Source of the DNA: Flavobacterium psychrophilum
Lineage (GTDB): Bacteria; Bacteroidota; Bacteroidia; Flavobacteriales; Flavobacteriaceae
Assembly: GCA_945872245.1 (NCBI GenBank)
Contig: CAMBZB010000013.1
Span: 1-63,059, forward strand
Reading direction: 5' to 3'
Length of the DNA stretch: 63,059 nucleotides
Part shown: positions 26,052 to 34,512 of the stretch, piece after piece
Numbering within the stretch: the first letter of the stretch is position 1
Layout: the number at the start of each line of letters is the position of its first letter
Notes under the pieces: model-generated
The model's database searches: none
Seen by the model: the letters and a program-made list of their open reading frames with translations, nothing else
Told to the model about the DNA's origin: nothing
Position numbers and translations under genes: made by a program

Positions 26052-27032
26052 ATGAGTTTTTTTAAAAAAATATTTTCATCCGAAAAAAAGGAATCAGTCT
26101 TAAACGAACAGGAGAAGCAGACTTTAGATAAAGGTTTAGAAAAATCAAAAACATCCTTCTTTTCAAAGTTAACCAAAGCTGTTGCCGGTAAATCAAAGGT
26201 TGACGACGAAGTGCTTGATAATTTGGAAGAAATCCTTGTTTCTTCTGACGTAGGTGTGAATACCACCCTTAAAATAATTACCCGAATCGAAAAGCGTGTT
26301 GCTGAAGATAAATTTCTCGGAACTGCAGAACTCAACCAAATTCTTCGGGAAGAAATTGCGGGTTTACTTTCTGAAACCAATTCTGGAGAAGCCACTGAAT
26401 TTGTAATTCCAATAGCTACAAAACCTTATGTTTTGATGGTTGTAGGTGTTAATGGAGTTGGCAAAACCACCACCATTGGTAAACTTGCCTACCAATTCAA
26501 AAAAGCAGGCTACAAAGTGGTTCTTGGCGCAGCCGATACTTTTCGTGCAGCGGCAATTGATCAATTGCAAATTTGGGCAGATAGGGTAGGCGTTCCCATC
26601 GTAAGACAAAATATGGGAAGCGATCCGGCCTCAGTGGCTTTTGATACTTTACAATCCGCTGTGGCACAAGAAGCCGACATCGTAATCATTGATACTGCCG
26701 GGCGTTTGCATAATAAAGTCAACCTGATGAATGAATTGACAAAAGTAAAACGAGTGATGCAAAAAGTAGTTAGCGATGCACCACATGATGTTTTATTGGT
26801 AATTGACGGATCAACAGGACAAAATGCTTTCGAACAAGCCAAACAATTTACAGCAGCCACCGAAGTGACTTCGCTTGCTGTTACAAAACTCGACGGAACT
26901 GCCAAAGGCGGTGTTGTAATCGGGATTTCTGACCAATTCCAAATTCCAGTTAAATACATTGGAGTAGGTGAAGCAATCGAAGATTTACAGGTCTTTAATA
27001 AATATGAGTTTGTAGATAGTTTTTTCAAATAA
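26052..27032 (+). CDS. ftsY: Signal recognition particle receptor FtsY
   Basis: A 326-residue GTPase that docks ribosome-SRP complexes at the inner membrane. The short basic N-terminal A region (MSFFKKIFSSEKKE) is followed by the N domain and G domain: G1 GVNGVGKTTT (about 134-143), DTFRAAAIDQLQ, G3 DTAGRLHNK and G4 TKLDGTAKGG. The C-terminal DLQVFNKYEFVDSFF matches FtsY. Its transcription is separated from the ribosomal operon by a terminator. A 58-residue membrane protein gene follows after 22 bp. Confidence 0.97.
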   Translation: MSFFKKIFSSEKKESVLNEQEKQTLDKGLEKSKTSFFSKLTKAVAGKSKVDDEVLDNLEEILVSSDVGVNTTLKIITRIEKRVAEDKFLGTAELNQILREEIAGLLSETNSGEATEFVIPIATKPYVLMVVGVNGVGKTTTIGKLAYQFKKAGYKVVLGAADTFRAAAIDQLQIWADRVGVPIVRQNMGSDPASVAFDTLQSAVAQEADIVIIDTAGRLHNKVNLMNELTKVKRVMQKVVSDAPHDVLLVIDGSTGQNAFEQAKQFTAATEVTSLAVTKLDGTAKGGVVIGISDQFQIPVKYIGVGEAIEDLQVFNKYEFVDSFFK

Positions 27033-27054
27033 AAACAGCTTTAATAATAGCACG

Positions 27055-27231
27055 ATGAAATTTTCCTCTTTCAAAAATAGTAGTCCTCTTTTCCTCTATT
27101 TATTGAGTATTATTTCTTTTGTTTTGGCGAATGTCATTAGAGACAAAAGTAATTTCTTGTATGCTGTTTTACTGGTTTTAGGTGCTTTCTTTTTTATTTT
27201 TGGGTTTATGAAAAGAATGAAAAGCAAGTAG
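27055..27231 (+). CDS. Small two-helix membrane protein
   Basis: A 58-residue protein starting at ATG 27055 (MKFSSFKNSSPLFLYLLSII) with two hydrophobic segments: about residues 11-28, and 37-52 (YAVLLVLGAFFFIFGF). It ends with a basic tail (MKRMKSK). No family was recognised. It is probably co-transcribed with ftsY and the downstream lipoprotein gene. Confidence 0.65.
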   Translation: MKFSSFKNSSPLFLYLLSIISFVLANVIRDKSNFLYAVLLVLGAFFFIFGFMKRMKSK

Positions 27232-27257
27232 AAGGGTAATTGAATACTTTATTTAAT

Positions 27258-27701
27258 ATGAAAAATACATTCGGAATTCTGTTTTTATCACTTCTTTTTA
27301 TCTCTTGTCAGCAAAAGATAAAACCCGAGGATATTTCCAAAATTAATGGGTATTGGGAAATAGAGAAAGTAGTTTTTGACCAAGGGAAGGACAAGGAATA
27401 CAGGATAAATGAGAGTTATGATTATTTCGAAATCGGCAAAAATAATAGTGGTTTTAGAAAAAAAGTGAGGCCGCAATTGGATGATACTTTTCTAGTAAAT
27501 GATTCACAAGAAAATCTAAAAGTAAGGTTTGACAATGGCAAAGTATTTTTGGATTATACTACACCTTATGCTAAATGGTCGGAAGAATTAGTAGAAATTT
27601 CCGAGGATAAAATGGTTTTTACAAATTCCGAAAAAAAGGAATATCATTACAAAAAAGCAACTCCAATAAATATTCTAGGCGATGGCAAAAAGACTAAATA
27701 A
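27258..27701 (+). CDS. Lipoprotein of unknown function (lipocalin-like)
   Basis: A 147-residue protein from ATG 27258 (MKNTFGILFLSLLFISCQQK), with a lipobox LFISC that puts the lipidated Cys at residue 17. The mature part (INGYWEIEKVVFDQGKDKEY, then beta-rich with a final KEYHYKKATP) looks like the small lipocalin-like lipoproteins common in Flavobacteriia. The 3' end overlaps the DUF721 gene by 20 bp in another frame, which implies tight co-expression. Confidence 0.75.
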   Translation: MKNTFGILFLSLLFISCQQKIKPEDISKINGYWEIEKVVFDQGKDKEYRINESYDYFEIGKNNSGFRKKVRPQLDDTFLVNDSQENLKVRFDNGKVFLDYTTPYAKWSEELVEISEDKMVFTNSEKKEYHYKKATPINILGDGKKTK

Positions 27702-27978
27702 TCAAAGTACTGTTGGGGATGTTTTGAAACAAATTATCCAAGTCAACAAGTTACAACCCGGAATAGATCAAATTGATGTCAAAGAGGCCTGGAAAAATCT
27801 TATGGGTAACGGCGTGAACCATTATACGAAGAATGTTGTTTTGAAAGGAACGACATTGTATGTTGAACTTAGTTCGGCCGTTTTGCGGGAAGAATTAAGT
27901 TACGGAAAATCTAAAATAGTCACCATGATTAATGAAGAATTGAGGCGTGATGTAGTGAAGGATGTAGTTTTGAGATAG
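27682..27978 (+). CDS. DUF721 family protein
   Basis: A 98-residue protein, MAKRLNNQSTVGDVLKQIIQ, with VKEAWKNLMGNGVNHYTKNV and the C-terminal SAVLREELSYGKSKIVTMIN, the hallmark of DUF721 (DciA-like) proteins. Longer DciA proteins load the replicative helicase in bacteria lacking DnaC; whether this short form does so is not known. It overlaps the upstream lipoprotein gene. Confidence 0.88.
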   Translation: MAKRLNNQSTVGDVLKQIIQVNKLQPGIDQIDVKEAWKNLMGNGVNHYTKNVVLKGTTLYVELSSAVLREELSYGKSKIVTMINEELRRDVVKDVVLR

Positions 27979-28108
27979 GAATTTTAGATTTTAGAGTTCA
28001 GATTTTAGATTGTTGTGATTGTAAATAAAAAATCCCATTTCAAATTGAAATGGGATTTTCTGTTTTGTATGATTTTTTAAATCTAAACTCAGAACTCTAA
28101 AATTAAAA
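27979..28108. repeat. TTTTAGATT tracts in inverted orientation around a hairpin
   Basis: Left tract 27980-28012 (attttagattttagagttca, then gattttagatt) and right tract 28077-28105, whose complement reads aattttagagttctgagttt then agattt, are inverted copies of one degenerate repeat. Between them, 28029-28059 is a perfect 15-bp stem (AAAATCCCATTTCAA/TTGAAATGGGATTTT) with a one-base loop, which probably terminates both the DUF721 and ndk transcripts. Confidence 0.75.
28029..28060. terminator. Bidirectional terminator between DUF721 and ndk
   Basis: AAAATCCCATTTCAA and TTGAAATGGGATTTT form a stem of 15 bp with A and T runs at both ends, placed between two convergent genes. Confidence 0.85.
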
Positions 28109-28522
28109 CTGCTCTCTTCCTGCAAAATGAAAAGCACCTTCGATAGCTGCATTTTCATCACTGTCAGAACCGTGAACCGCATTTTCGCCCATCGAAGTGG
28201 CATACGCTTTGCGGATAGTTCCTTCTGCAGCTTCAGCTGGATTTGTAGCTCCAATCAAAGTTCTGAAATCTTCAACGGCATTATTTTTTTCCAAAATTGC
28301 AGCAACAATAGGACCTCGGCTCATAAATTCTACTAATTCACCATAGAAAGGTCTTGCGGCGTGAACAGCATAAAAGGCGCGAGCATCTGCCAAGGTTAAT
28401 TGGGTTAGTTTCAAAGAAACAATTTTGAAACCACCATTAGTAATCATTGCCAATATATTTCCGATGTGGCCGTTTGCAACCGCATCCGGTTTAATCATTG
28501 TAAAAGTTCTATTTGTTGCCAT
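28103..28522 (-). CDS. ndk: Nucleoside diphosphate kinase
   Basis: A 139-residue enzyme that makes NTPs from NDPs at the expense of ATP. It starts at ATG 28522 ([20 protein letters not shown]). The active-site histidine is in [16 protein letters not shown] (about 117). [20 protein letters not shown] is a further signature. A TATTTTTG box at 28554-28547 lies 24 nt upstream on the minus strand and supports this start over a longer frame. The last residues are AGREQF. Confidence 0.97.
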   Translation of the reverse strand: MATNRTFTMIKPDAVANGHIGNILAMITNGGFKIVSLKLTQLTLADARAFYAVHAARPFYGELVEFMSRGPIVAAILEKNNAVEDFRTLIGATNPAEAAEGTIRKAYATSMGENAVHGSDSDENAAIEGAFHFAGREQF

Positions 28523-28613
28523 TTTTTTATTTTTTTTAATTTTGTGCAAAAATAGACTTTTTTATGAATTGATTTTAATAAATCAATAATTAAAAAGGGG
28601 GAAAACGAAGAAT

Positions 28614-30203
28614 TTAGAGCAAGATAACTTCAAATGAAGTGTCAAGGGGTTTGAGCTGTCCCATTAATTTTTGTATAAATAGATCTCCATATTCTAAATA
28701 AAATTCTGAAAAATTGGTTTGACGTTCCTGTAAACTTTGGTTAGGAAACAATTCGTTTTGTAAATCGTTGATTCGCTCCAGCGCTTCGAAATGTTTTCTT
28801 TTTTGAGCTTTCAACAGGCGTTTCTCCAAATTTTCCAAACCTTTTATTTGTTTCGCTTCTTGCGCTTTTACAGCTCCGAAAAAGGAATCATCTGTTTTTT
28901 TTGCCAAATCAAGAAGAGCTTCGAATTGCCTTCGAAGGTGTTCCTTTTGTGGGCTAAAGTCAATTGGAAATTCGGATAATGCTGTTGTTTTCGCATTAAC
29001 CAAATCCTTTTGTTTGGAGAATAAATCACTCCAAGTTAATCCTAATTTGTCCGCTTTAAAGGCTTGTTTTTCGGTTGTCAATAGGGCCGAATTTCTTAGT
29101 AAAAGTATAGGAAAGGTGACTTTTACGGCATCGAAAAAAGATTTCAGTTCCAGCCAATAGGCAATTTCCCCACCTCCGCCAATGTAACATAGATTAGGCA
29201 AAATCACTTCTTGGTACAAAGGACGCAAAATGACATTTGGACTGAATTTTTCCGGATATTTTTCTAGCAAGGAAAGGATTTCACTTTCCGAAAACTCCAT
29301 TTGGGTGTTGTTTACTTTGTACTTTCCGTTTTCGAGAATGATGCGTTCCCGCAAATTGTCCTCCACATAAAACAAATTGATTTCCCTTGGGTTGACCTGA
29401 ATAGTATAGTCTTTTAGTTTTTTGGCAGTTTCAAGAACCTGTTTATAAGATGTTTGTTGCACCAATTCTTCCTTTATATATGGAATAAAAGTTCGTTTTA
29501 AATCGGCATTATCGGCGTCGAGTATTACCAAGCCGAATTTTCCAAAAAGGGCGTTTGCCAAATGACGTGTGGCTTCGGCCAAATTGGAATGGTTAAGATA
29601 AGCTTCTTGAAACATTTTTTTGATGGTATCGGCATTGTTGCTAGAGCCCAATTCGCTCGCGTAAACTTCAAAAAAATCTTCCAAACCTTCGGTGGATAAT
29701 CGGCCAACGGGCCCTGAACTTTCCTTGTTCCAGTGAAACTTCCTCCCTTTAAAATTGAAATAATTAATTTCATCATAATCATGATCTTCAGTTGCCATCC
29801 AATAGATGGGAACAAAATTATAGTTTGGATATTTCGACTGGAGTTCCTTGGATAAATTGATGGTAGATATAATTTTGTATAAAAAATACAAGGGGCCAGT
29901 AAATAAATTCAGCTGATGGCCGGTTGTGATTGTAAACGTATTAGCACTTGCTAAAGCTTCAATGTTCTTTTGGGTCAAGTCAGAGGTTTCAACATGTCGG
30001 TTTTGTTCTTTTAAAACGGAAACTAATACAGCTCTGTTATGAACGTTAAAATTGTCTTGCTTTTCCAAAATTTGTGCTTCAAAATTTTCAAGATTTGGGA
30101 AGCGGTTGTAGAGGGACTTTGTACTAGATTTTTGGTCTAAATAATCATTCATCAAAGGGGAGAAATAACCGGATTTTTGATAGCTGATAGAGTCCTTTGG
30201 CAT
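28614..30203 (-). CDS. bshC: Bacillithiol synthase BshC (cysteine-adding enzyme)
   Basis: A 529-residue cytosolic protein from ATG 30203 (MPKDSISYQKSGYFSPLMND). Family signatures are VVTTGHQ-like TITTGHQLNLFTGPLYFLYK, FVPIYWMATEDHDYDEINYF, PNVILRPLYQEVILPNLCYI and IGGGGEIAYWLELKSFFD. BshC is thought to add cysteine to glucosaminyl-malate in the last step of bacillithiol synthesis, the low-molecular-weight thiol of Firmicutes and many Bacteroidota. A C-terminal coiled coil (LENLEKRLLKAQKRKHFEAL) is present. Divergent from the MFS transporter gene. bshA and bshB are not in the window. Confidence 0.95.
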   Translation of the reverse strand: MPKDSISYQKSGYFSPLMNDYLDQKSSTKSLYNRFPNLENFEAQILEKQDNFNVHNRAVLVSVLKEQNRHVETSDLTQKNIEALASANTFTITTGHQLNLFTGPLYFLYKIISTINLSKELQSKYPNYNFVPIYWMATEDHDYDEINYFNFKGRKFHWNKESSGPVGRLSTEGLEDFFEVYASELGSSNNADTIKKMFQEAYLNHSNLAEATRHLANALFGKFGLVILDADNADLKRTFIPYIKEELVQQTSYKQVLETAKKLKDYTIQVNPREINLFYVEDNLRERIILENGKYKVNNTQMEFSESEILSLLEKYPEKFSPNVILRPLYQEVILPNLCYIGGGGEIAYWLELKSFFDAVKVTFPILLLRNSALLTTEKQAFKADKLGLTWSDLFSKQKDLVNAKTTALSEFPIDFSPQKEHLRRQFEALLDLAKKTDDSFFGAVKAQEAKQIKGLENLEKRLLKAQKRKHFEALERINDLQNELFPNQSLQERQTNFSEFYLEYGDLFIQKLMGQLKPLDTSFEVILL

Positions 30204-30306
30204 AGTGGAAATAATTTGGAGTAAAAATACCAAAAATTATTGGAACTAAATATTTGCTACTTTCGAAAATTAGTATCATTTTTATAGAAAATATTATAAC
30301 ATTCAA

Positions 30307-31590
30307 ATGAAAGAAAATCCAAGTCCGAATAAAGTAAATTCTTTAAAACATGTTCTTTTTGGTAGTTTAATTGGCACCACCATTGAGTTTTTCGATTTTT
30401 ATATTTTTGCCAATGCTGCTGTATTGGTTTTTCCACAACTATTTTTCCCAGGATCGGATTCTACTATTTCAACAATTGAGTCATTGGCGACTTTCTCGAT
30501 TGCATTTTTTGCTCGCCCTATAGGCTCTGCAGTTTTTGGCCATTATGGGGATAAAATAGGTAGGAAAGCAACACTTGTTGCGGCTTTATTGACTATGGGA
30601 GTTTCGACTGTTGCTATTGGATTTCTTCCAACCTATGCAAGCATAGGGATTGCTGCACCTTTAATGTTGATGGTTTGTAGGTTTGGTCAAGGGTTAGGAC
30701 TTGGTGGCGAATGGGGAGGAGCCGTTTTATTGGCCATCGAAAACGCACCTCCAGGAAAAAGAGCCTGGTACGGAATGTTTCCACAATTGGGAGCACCCAT
30801 TGGTTTGTTGCTTTCTGGAGGAACATTCCTTTTGTTGAGTGACAACATGACCAACGAGCAATTTTTTGATTACGGTTGGAGAATTCCTTTTATAGCTAGT
30901 GCTGTATTAGTTGTGGTTGGATTTTACATTCGATTGAAAATTACAGAAACACCTGCGTTTCTTACTTCTTTGGAAACGAATAAAAAAGTTCAAATTCCTT
31001 TGCTAACCTTGCTAAAGTCCTACCGACGGGAACTCGTTTTTGGAACTCTAGCCGCTGTTACCACCTTTTTGACTTTCTATTTGATGACTGTTTTTTCTTT
31101 GAGTTGGGCGACCACCGACTTAGGATTTGCCAGACGTGATTTACTTATTATGCAGCTTTTTTCGGTGTTTTTCTTTGGAATATCAATTCCTATTTCGGCA
31201 CTTTTAGCCGACAGGTTTGGACGAAGATTGGTATTGAGTATTGTCAGTGTTGCTATTGCCCTTTTTGGATTGTCATTTTCTTTGTTTTTGGGTTCCGGAA
31301 ATTCTACTTTAATTACGGTTTTCTTGTGTTTAGGAATGACCTTGATGGGATTGACTTACGGACCTTTAGGAACCTTCCTTTCGGAATTATTTCCTACCCA
31401 AGTGCGTTATTCAGGAGCTTCGATTACGTTTAATTCTGCAGGGATAATTGGAGCGGCTTTTGCCCCCATAATTGCTATTTGGATTGCTAAAAATTATGGA
31501 ATCACTTATGTAGGCGTTTATTTATCGGTAGCTGCCATTATCACTTTATGTTCCCTTTTGCTAATCAGTAAAAAGGAACATCAGTTTTAA
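30307..31590 (+). CDS. MFS transporter, metabolite:H+ symporter group
   Basis: A 427-residue inner-membrane protein with 12 predicted helices. FGSLIGTTIEFFDFYIFANA at the first helix, ARPIGSAVFGHYGDKIGRKA (the A-loop motif) and GLGLGGEWGGAVLLAIENAP are typical of the ShiA/ProP/KgtP group, which takes up organic acids or osmolytes with protons. The substrate cannot be told. It is divergent from bshC and has 70 bp to the radical SAM gene's promoter region. Confidence 0.93.
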   Translation: MKENPSPNKVNSLKHVLFGSLIGTTIEFFDFYIFANAAVLVFPQLFFPGSDSTISTIESLATFSIAFFARPIGSAVFGHYGDKIGRKATLVAALLTMGVSTVAIGFLPTYASIGIAAPLMLMVCRFGQGLGLGGEWGGAVLLAIENAPPGKRAWYGMFPQLGAPIGLLLSGGTFLLLSDNMTNEQFFDYGWRIPFIASAVLVVVGFYIRLKITETPAFLTSLETNKKVQIPLLTLLKSYRRELVFGTLAAVTTFLTFYLMTVFSLSWATTDLGFARRDLLIMQLFSVFFFGISIPISALLADRFGRRLVLSIVSVAIALFGLSFSLFLGSGNSTLITVFLCLGMTLMGLTYGPLGTFLSELFPTQVRYSGASITFNSAGIIGAAFAPIIAIWIAKNYGITYVGVYLSVAAIITLCSLLLISKKEHQF

Positions 31591-31690
31591 TCAGTTGATT
31601 TTGGTTTTCAGAAGTTCTTACCAAAATAGTTTTTAAAGAAATAAGTAATAAAGTTATTTATTGCCCTTATTTTTGCCAAAACAATTCCTT

Positions 31691-33910
31691 TTGAAAACCA
31701 AAGTATTTCTTATCACGCCGCCGTTTACCCAACTGAATACTCCGTATCCTGCAACGGCTTATATTAAAGGTTTTCTGAATACTAAAAATATTTCCGCAAC
31801 ACAAGCGGATTTGGGTATCGAAGTAATTTTGGAATTATTTTCGAAAGAAGGGTTGCAAAATTTATTTAATCATACAATACCCAACACCCAACACCTAACA
31901 CCCAACACTCAAAGAATTCTCGCCCTAAAAGAAGAATACATCAAAACCATTGATTTGGTTATTGCATTTTTGCAAGGGAAAAACCCAACATTGGCACTCC
32001 AGATTTGTCAGGAAGATTTTTTGCCGGAGGCTTCTCGTTTCGCACAATTAGAAGAATTGGATTGGGCTTTCGGAACAATGGGAACTCAGGATAAGGCCAA
32101 GCATTTGGCGACTTTATACCTTGAAGATATTTCCGATTTTATTGTGGAATGTGTTGATGCTAATTTTGGGTTTAGTCGTTATGCGGAACGTTTGGGCAGA
32201 AGTGCGAATTCTTTCGACGAATTGTATGAAGCATTGCAAAATGAACCGACTTATATTGATGAACTGTTAATTTCAATTTTAGCAGAAAAAATCCGAACGA
32301 TTCAACCTGACTTATTCTTGATTTCTGTTCCGTTTCCTGGGAATTTATATGCTGCTTTTCGTTCCGCACAATGGGTTAAGAAACACCACCCAAATATCAA
32401 AATTGCCATGGGTGGTGGTTTTCCAAATACTGAATTACGCTCGCTTTCGGATTCTCGCGTTTTTGAGTTTTTTGATTATATCACGTTGGACGATGGCGAA
32501 TTGCCAATTCAATTGATAATTGATAATGAACACACGAGCGATAGCGAACTGGCGAAGCAATTGATAATTGAAAAGGAATTTAAAAGAACTTTTCTTTTAG
32601 AAAACGGCAAAGTAGTTTACAAAAACAATTCATTAAAACCAGATTACAAACAATCCGAAGTTGGGACGCCCGATTATTCCGATTTGTTTTTAGACAAATA
32701 CATTTCGGTTATCGAAATCGTGAATCCAATGCACCGCATGTGGAGCGACGGACGATGGAACAAACTCACGATGGCGCACGGTTGCTATTGGGGGAAATGT
32801 ACTTTTTGTGATATTTCATTGGATTATATCAAGATTTACGAACCCATCGCCGCCAATTTATTGTGCGATCGAATGGAGGAAATGATAGCGCAAACGGGTC
32901 AAAATGGTTTTCATTTTGTGGATGAAGCCGCTCCGCCAAAATTGATGCAAGCTTTGGCGCTTGAAATCCTTCGCAGAAAACTAGTGGTAACGTGGTGGAC
33001 TAACATTCGATTCGAGAAAAGTTTTTCTAAAGATTTATGTTTGTTGCTAAAAGCATCGGGTTGTATCGCCGTTTCTGGCGGTCTCGAAGTAGCCTCGGAC
33101 CGATTATTGGAATTGATAGACAAGGGTGTAACGGTAGAACAAGTGGCAAAAGTCACTCGAAATTTCACCGAAGCCGGAATCATGGTACATGCCTATTTGA
33201 TGTATGGTTATCCAACGCAAACCGTTCAAGAAACGGTAGACAGTCTCGAAATGGTGCGGCAATTGTTTGAAGTGGGCGTTTTGCAGTCTGGGTTTTGGCA
33301 CCAATTTGCGATGACGGCACACAGTCCGGTGGGAATGTTTCCGGAGAAATTTGGTGTTATTAAAGAAACTGAAGCCATTGGAACCTTTGCTAATAATGAC
33401 ATTAATTACGTAGACAAAACGGGAATCGACCACGATAAATTCAGTTTTGGATTAAAGAAATCTTTGTACAATTTTATGCACGGCATTTGCTTTGACTATG
33501 AATTGCAGGAATGGTTCGATTTTAAAATCCCGAAAACAAAAATCCCTCCCGATTTTATTTCCAATGCTTTAGAAGAGGAAGAGGATTTCAATATAAAACC
33601 AACAGCCAAAATTCTTTGGCTAGGAGGGAAGCCCTTTACAGAACATTTTACAAAATCGAAGAAAGGAAACAGCTGGGAAATGACGGCGTTGACTTTTCAT
33701 GATAAAAAGGAGAGTTTTACCATTCAAACCGGAAAAAATCAAGGCGAATGGTTGGTTGAAATGCTCGAAAAAATATCAGTTTCCAACTCTAAAATCTATT
33801 CCTTTCAGGAAATAAAATCCGATTTTGAAACTCATTTGGAGGATTTCGAATTGTTTTGGTATTCAAAGGCAGTTGTAACTTTGAGGTGTAACAAACTGCT
33901 AATCATCTAG
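31691..33910 (+). CDS. B12-binding domain radical SAM protein
   Basis: A 739-residue protein. I start at TTG 31691 (LKTKVFLITPPFTQLNTPYP), because TATTTTTG at 31668-31675 looks like its -7 box and the family begins there; a start at 31661 would precede transcription. The N-terminal region includes a cobalamin-binding-like segment (PDLFLISVPFPGNLYAAFRS to IKIAMGGGFPN). The radical SAM cluster motif is HGCYWGKCTFCD (CX4CX2C), then FVDEAAPPKLM, SGGLEVASDRLLELIDKGVT and YLMYGYPTQTVQETVD. Substrate unknown. Two repeat tracts (31871-31910, 32509-32577) are read in frame. The last residues (TLRCNKLLII) look abnormal beside the decayed copy at 37561-37758 (TLRDFGLLVL), suggesting the 3' end was altered. 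Confidence 0.88.
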   Translation: MKTKVFLITPPFTQLNTPYPATAYIKGFLNTKNISATQADLGIEVILELFSKEGLQNLFNHTIPNTQHLTPNTQRILALKEEYIKTIDLVIAFLQGKNPTLALQICQEDFLPEASRFAQLEELDWAFGTMGTQDKAKHLATLYLEDISDFIVECVDANFGFSRYAERLGRSANSFDELYEALQNEPTYIDELLISILAEKIRTIQPDLFLISVPFPGNLYAAFRSAQWVKKHHPNIKIAMGGGFPNTELRSLSDSRVFEFFDYITLDDGELPIQLIIDNEHTSDSELAKQLIIEKEFKRTFLLENGKVVYKNNSLKPDYKQSEVGTPDYSDLFLDKYISVIEIVNPMHRMWSDGRWNKLTMAHGCYWGKCTFCDISLDYIKIYEPIAANLLCDRMEEMIAQTGQNGFHFVDEAAPPKLMQALALEILRRKLVVTWWTNIRFEKSFSKDLCLLLKASGCIAVSGGLEVASDRLLELIDKGVTVEQVAKVTRNFTEAGIMVHAYLMYGYPTQTVQETVDSLEMVRQLFEVGVLQSGFWHQFAMTAHSPVGMFPEKFGVIKETEAIGTFANNDINYVDKTGIDHDKFSFGLKKSLYNFMHGICFDYELQEWFDFKIPKTKIPPDFISNALEEEEDFNIKPTAKILWLGGKPFTEHFTKSKKGNSWEMTALTFHDKKESFTIQTGKNQGEWLVEMLEKISVSNSKIYSFQEIKSDFETHLEDFELFWYSKAVVTLRCNKLLII
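31871..31910. repeat. CCCAACA tandem tract inside the radical SAM gene
   Basis: The sequence catacaatacccaacaccca then acacctaacacccaacactc is read in frame as HTIPNTQHLTPNTQ, between two ordinary helical segments. The unit is about 8-9 nt. Confidence 0.8.
32509..32577. repeat. TTGATAATT tracts inside the radical SAM gene
   Basis: Two short runs, caattgataattgataatga near 32511 and caattgataattgaaaag near 32559, encode IQLIIDNE and KQLIIEKE on either side of an acgagcgatagcgaactggc stretch. The same unit as the non-coding tract at 3811 is used, but in the reading frame that avoids its stop codons. Confidence 0.65.
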
Positions 33911-33927
33911 ATTATTTATTGAAATAT

Positions 33928-33957
33928 TTTGAAATTTAAAAAAAATATTTACTTTTG
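33928..33957 (+). promoter_or_regulatory. Promoter of the six-gene redox operon
   Basis: TTTG (33928-33931), an 18-nt spacer and TACTTTTG (33950-33957) begin 18 bp after the radical SAM stop. The predicted transcript start near 33962 supports ATG 33991 for the first gene. Confidence 0.65.
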
Positions 33958-33990
33958 AAAAGTTTATTTTTACTATTTCAAATATATCAA

Positions 33991-34506
33991 ATGAAACAAT
34001 TCTGGTTATTGCTCTTTATTTTTTTTAGTGCTCTTTTACAAGCACAAGATAAAACTGTTTTTGATGTTGCTCGAAAAGGTACCATGTCAGAAATCAAAGC
34101 AGTCTATGATAAGGATAAAAGTGTTGTTAATGCTATTGATGAAAAGGGTTCAAGCATGTTAATTCTGGCTTGCTACCGAGGAAACCATGATGTCGCAAAA
34201 TTTTTAATTGAGAATGGAGCCGATTTGAATTATGTTTCTGTAAATGGAACTGCTTTAATGGCTTGTGTTTTTAAAAGTGAGTTTGAATTGGTTGACGAAT
34301 TAATAAGTAAAAAGACTAACGTTGATTTGACTGATGGCAATGGTATGACAGCTTTGATGCTAGCCGTTCAATTTACAAATGTTGAAATGGTCAAAAAATT
34401 AGTTTCTGCGGGAGCGAATAAAGCATTAAAATGCAAACAAGATAAAACAGCTTTTGAATATGCCGCTTTTTCTGGTAATGAACAGATTATTCACATACTT
34501 AAATAA
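33991..34506 (+). CDS. Exported ankyrin-repeat protein
   Basis: A 171-residue protein from ATG 33991 (MKQFWLLLFIFFSALLQAQD), with a signal peptide ending at LQAQ. The mature part is about four ankyrin repeats: SSMLILACYRGNHDVAKFLI, GTALMACVFKSEFELVDELI, GMTALMLAVQFTNVEMVKKL and TAFEYAAFSGNEQIIHILK. It is likely a periplasmic binding or scaffold protein. It is the first gene of the operon; the DOMON gene follows after 6 bp. Similar small periplasmic ankyrin proteins accompany redox or catalase genes in other bacteria, which is weak support for a role with the downstream cytochromes. Confidence 0.85.
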   Translation: MKQFWLLLFIFFSALLQAQDKTVFDVARKGTMSEIKAVYDKDKSVVNAIDEKGSSMLILACYRGNHDVAKFLIENGADLNYVSVNGTALMACVFKSEFELVDELISKKTNVDLTDGNGMTALMLAVQFTNVEMVKKLVSAGANKALKCKQDKTAFEYAAFSGNEQIIHILK

Positions 34507-34512
34507 CAAAGG

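Noticed and set aside
26561..27028. A 155-codon frame antisense to ftsY, and a similar 149-codon frame at 59343-59792 antisense to typA
   Set aside because: Both lie wholly within well-identified GTPase genes, have Ser/Thr/Pro-rich translations and no recognisable domain.
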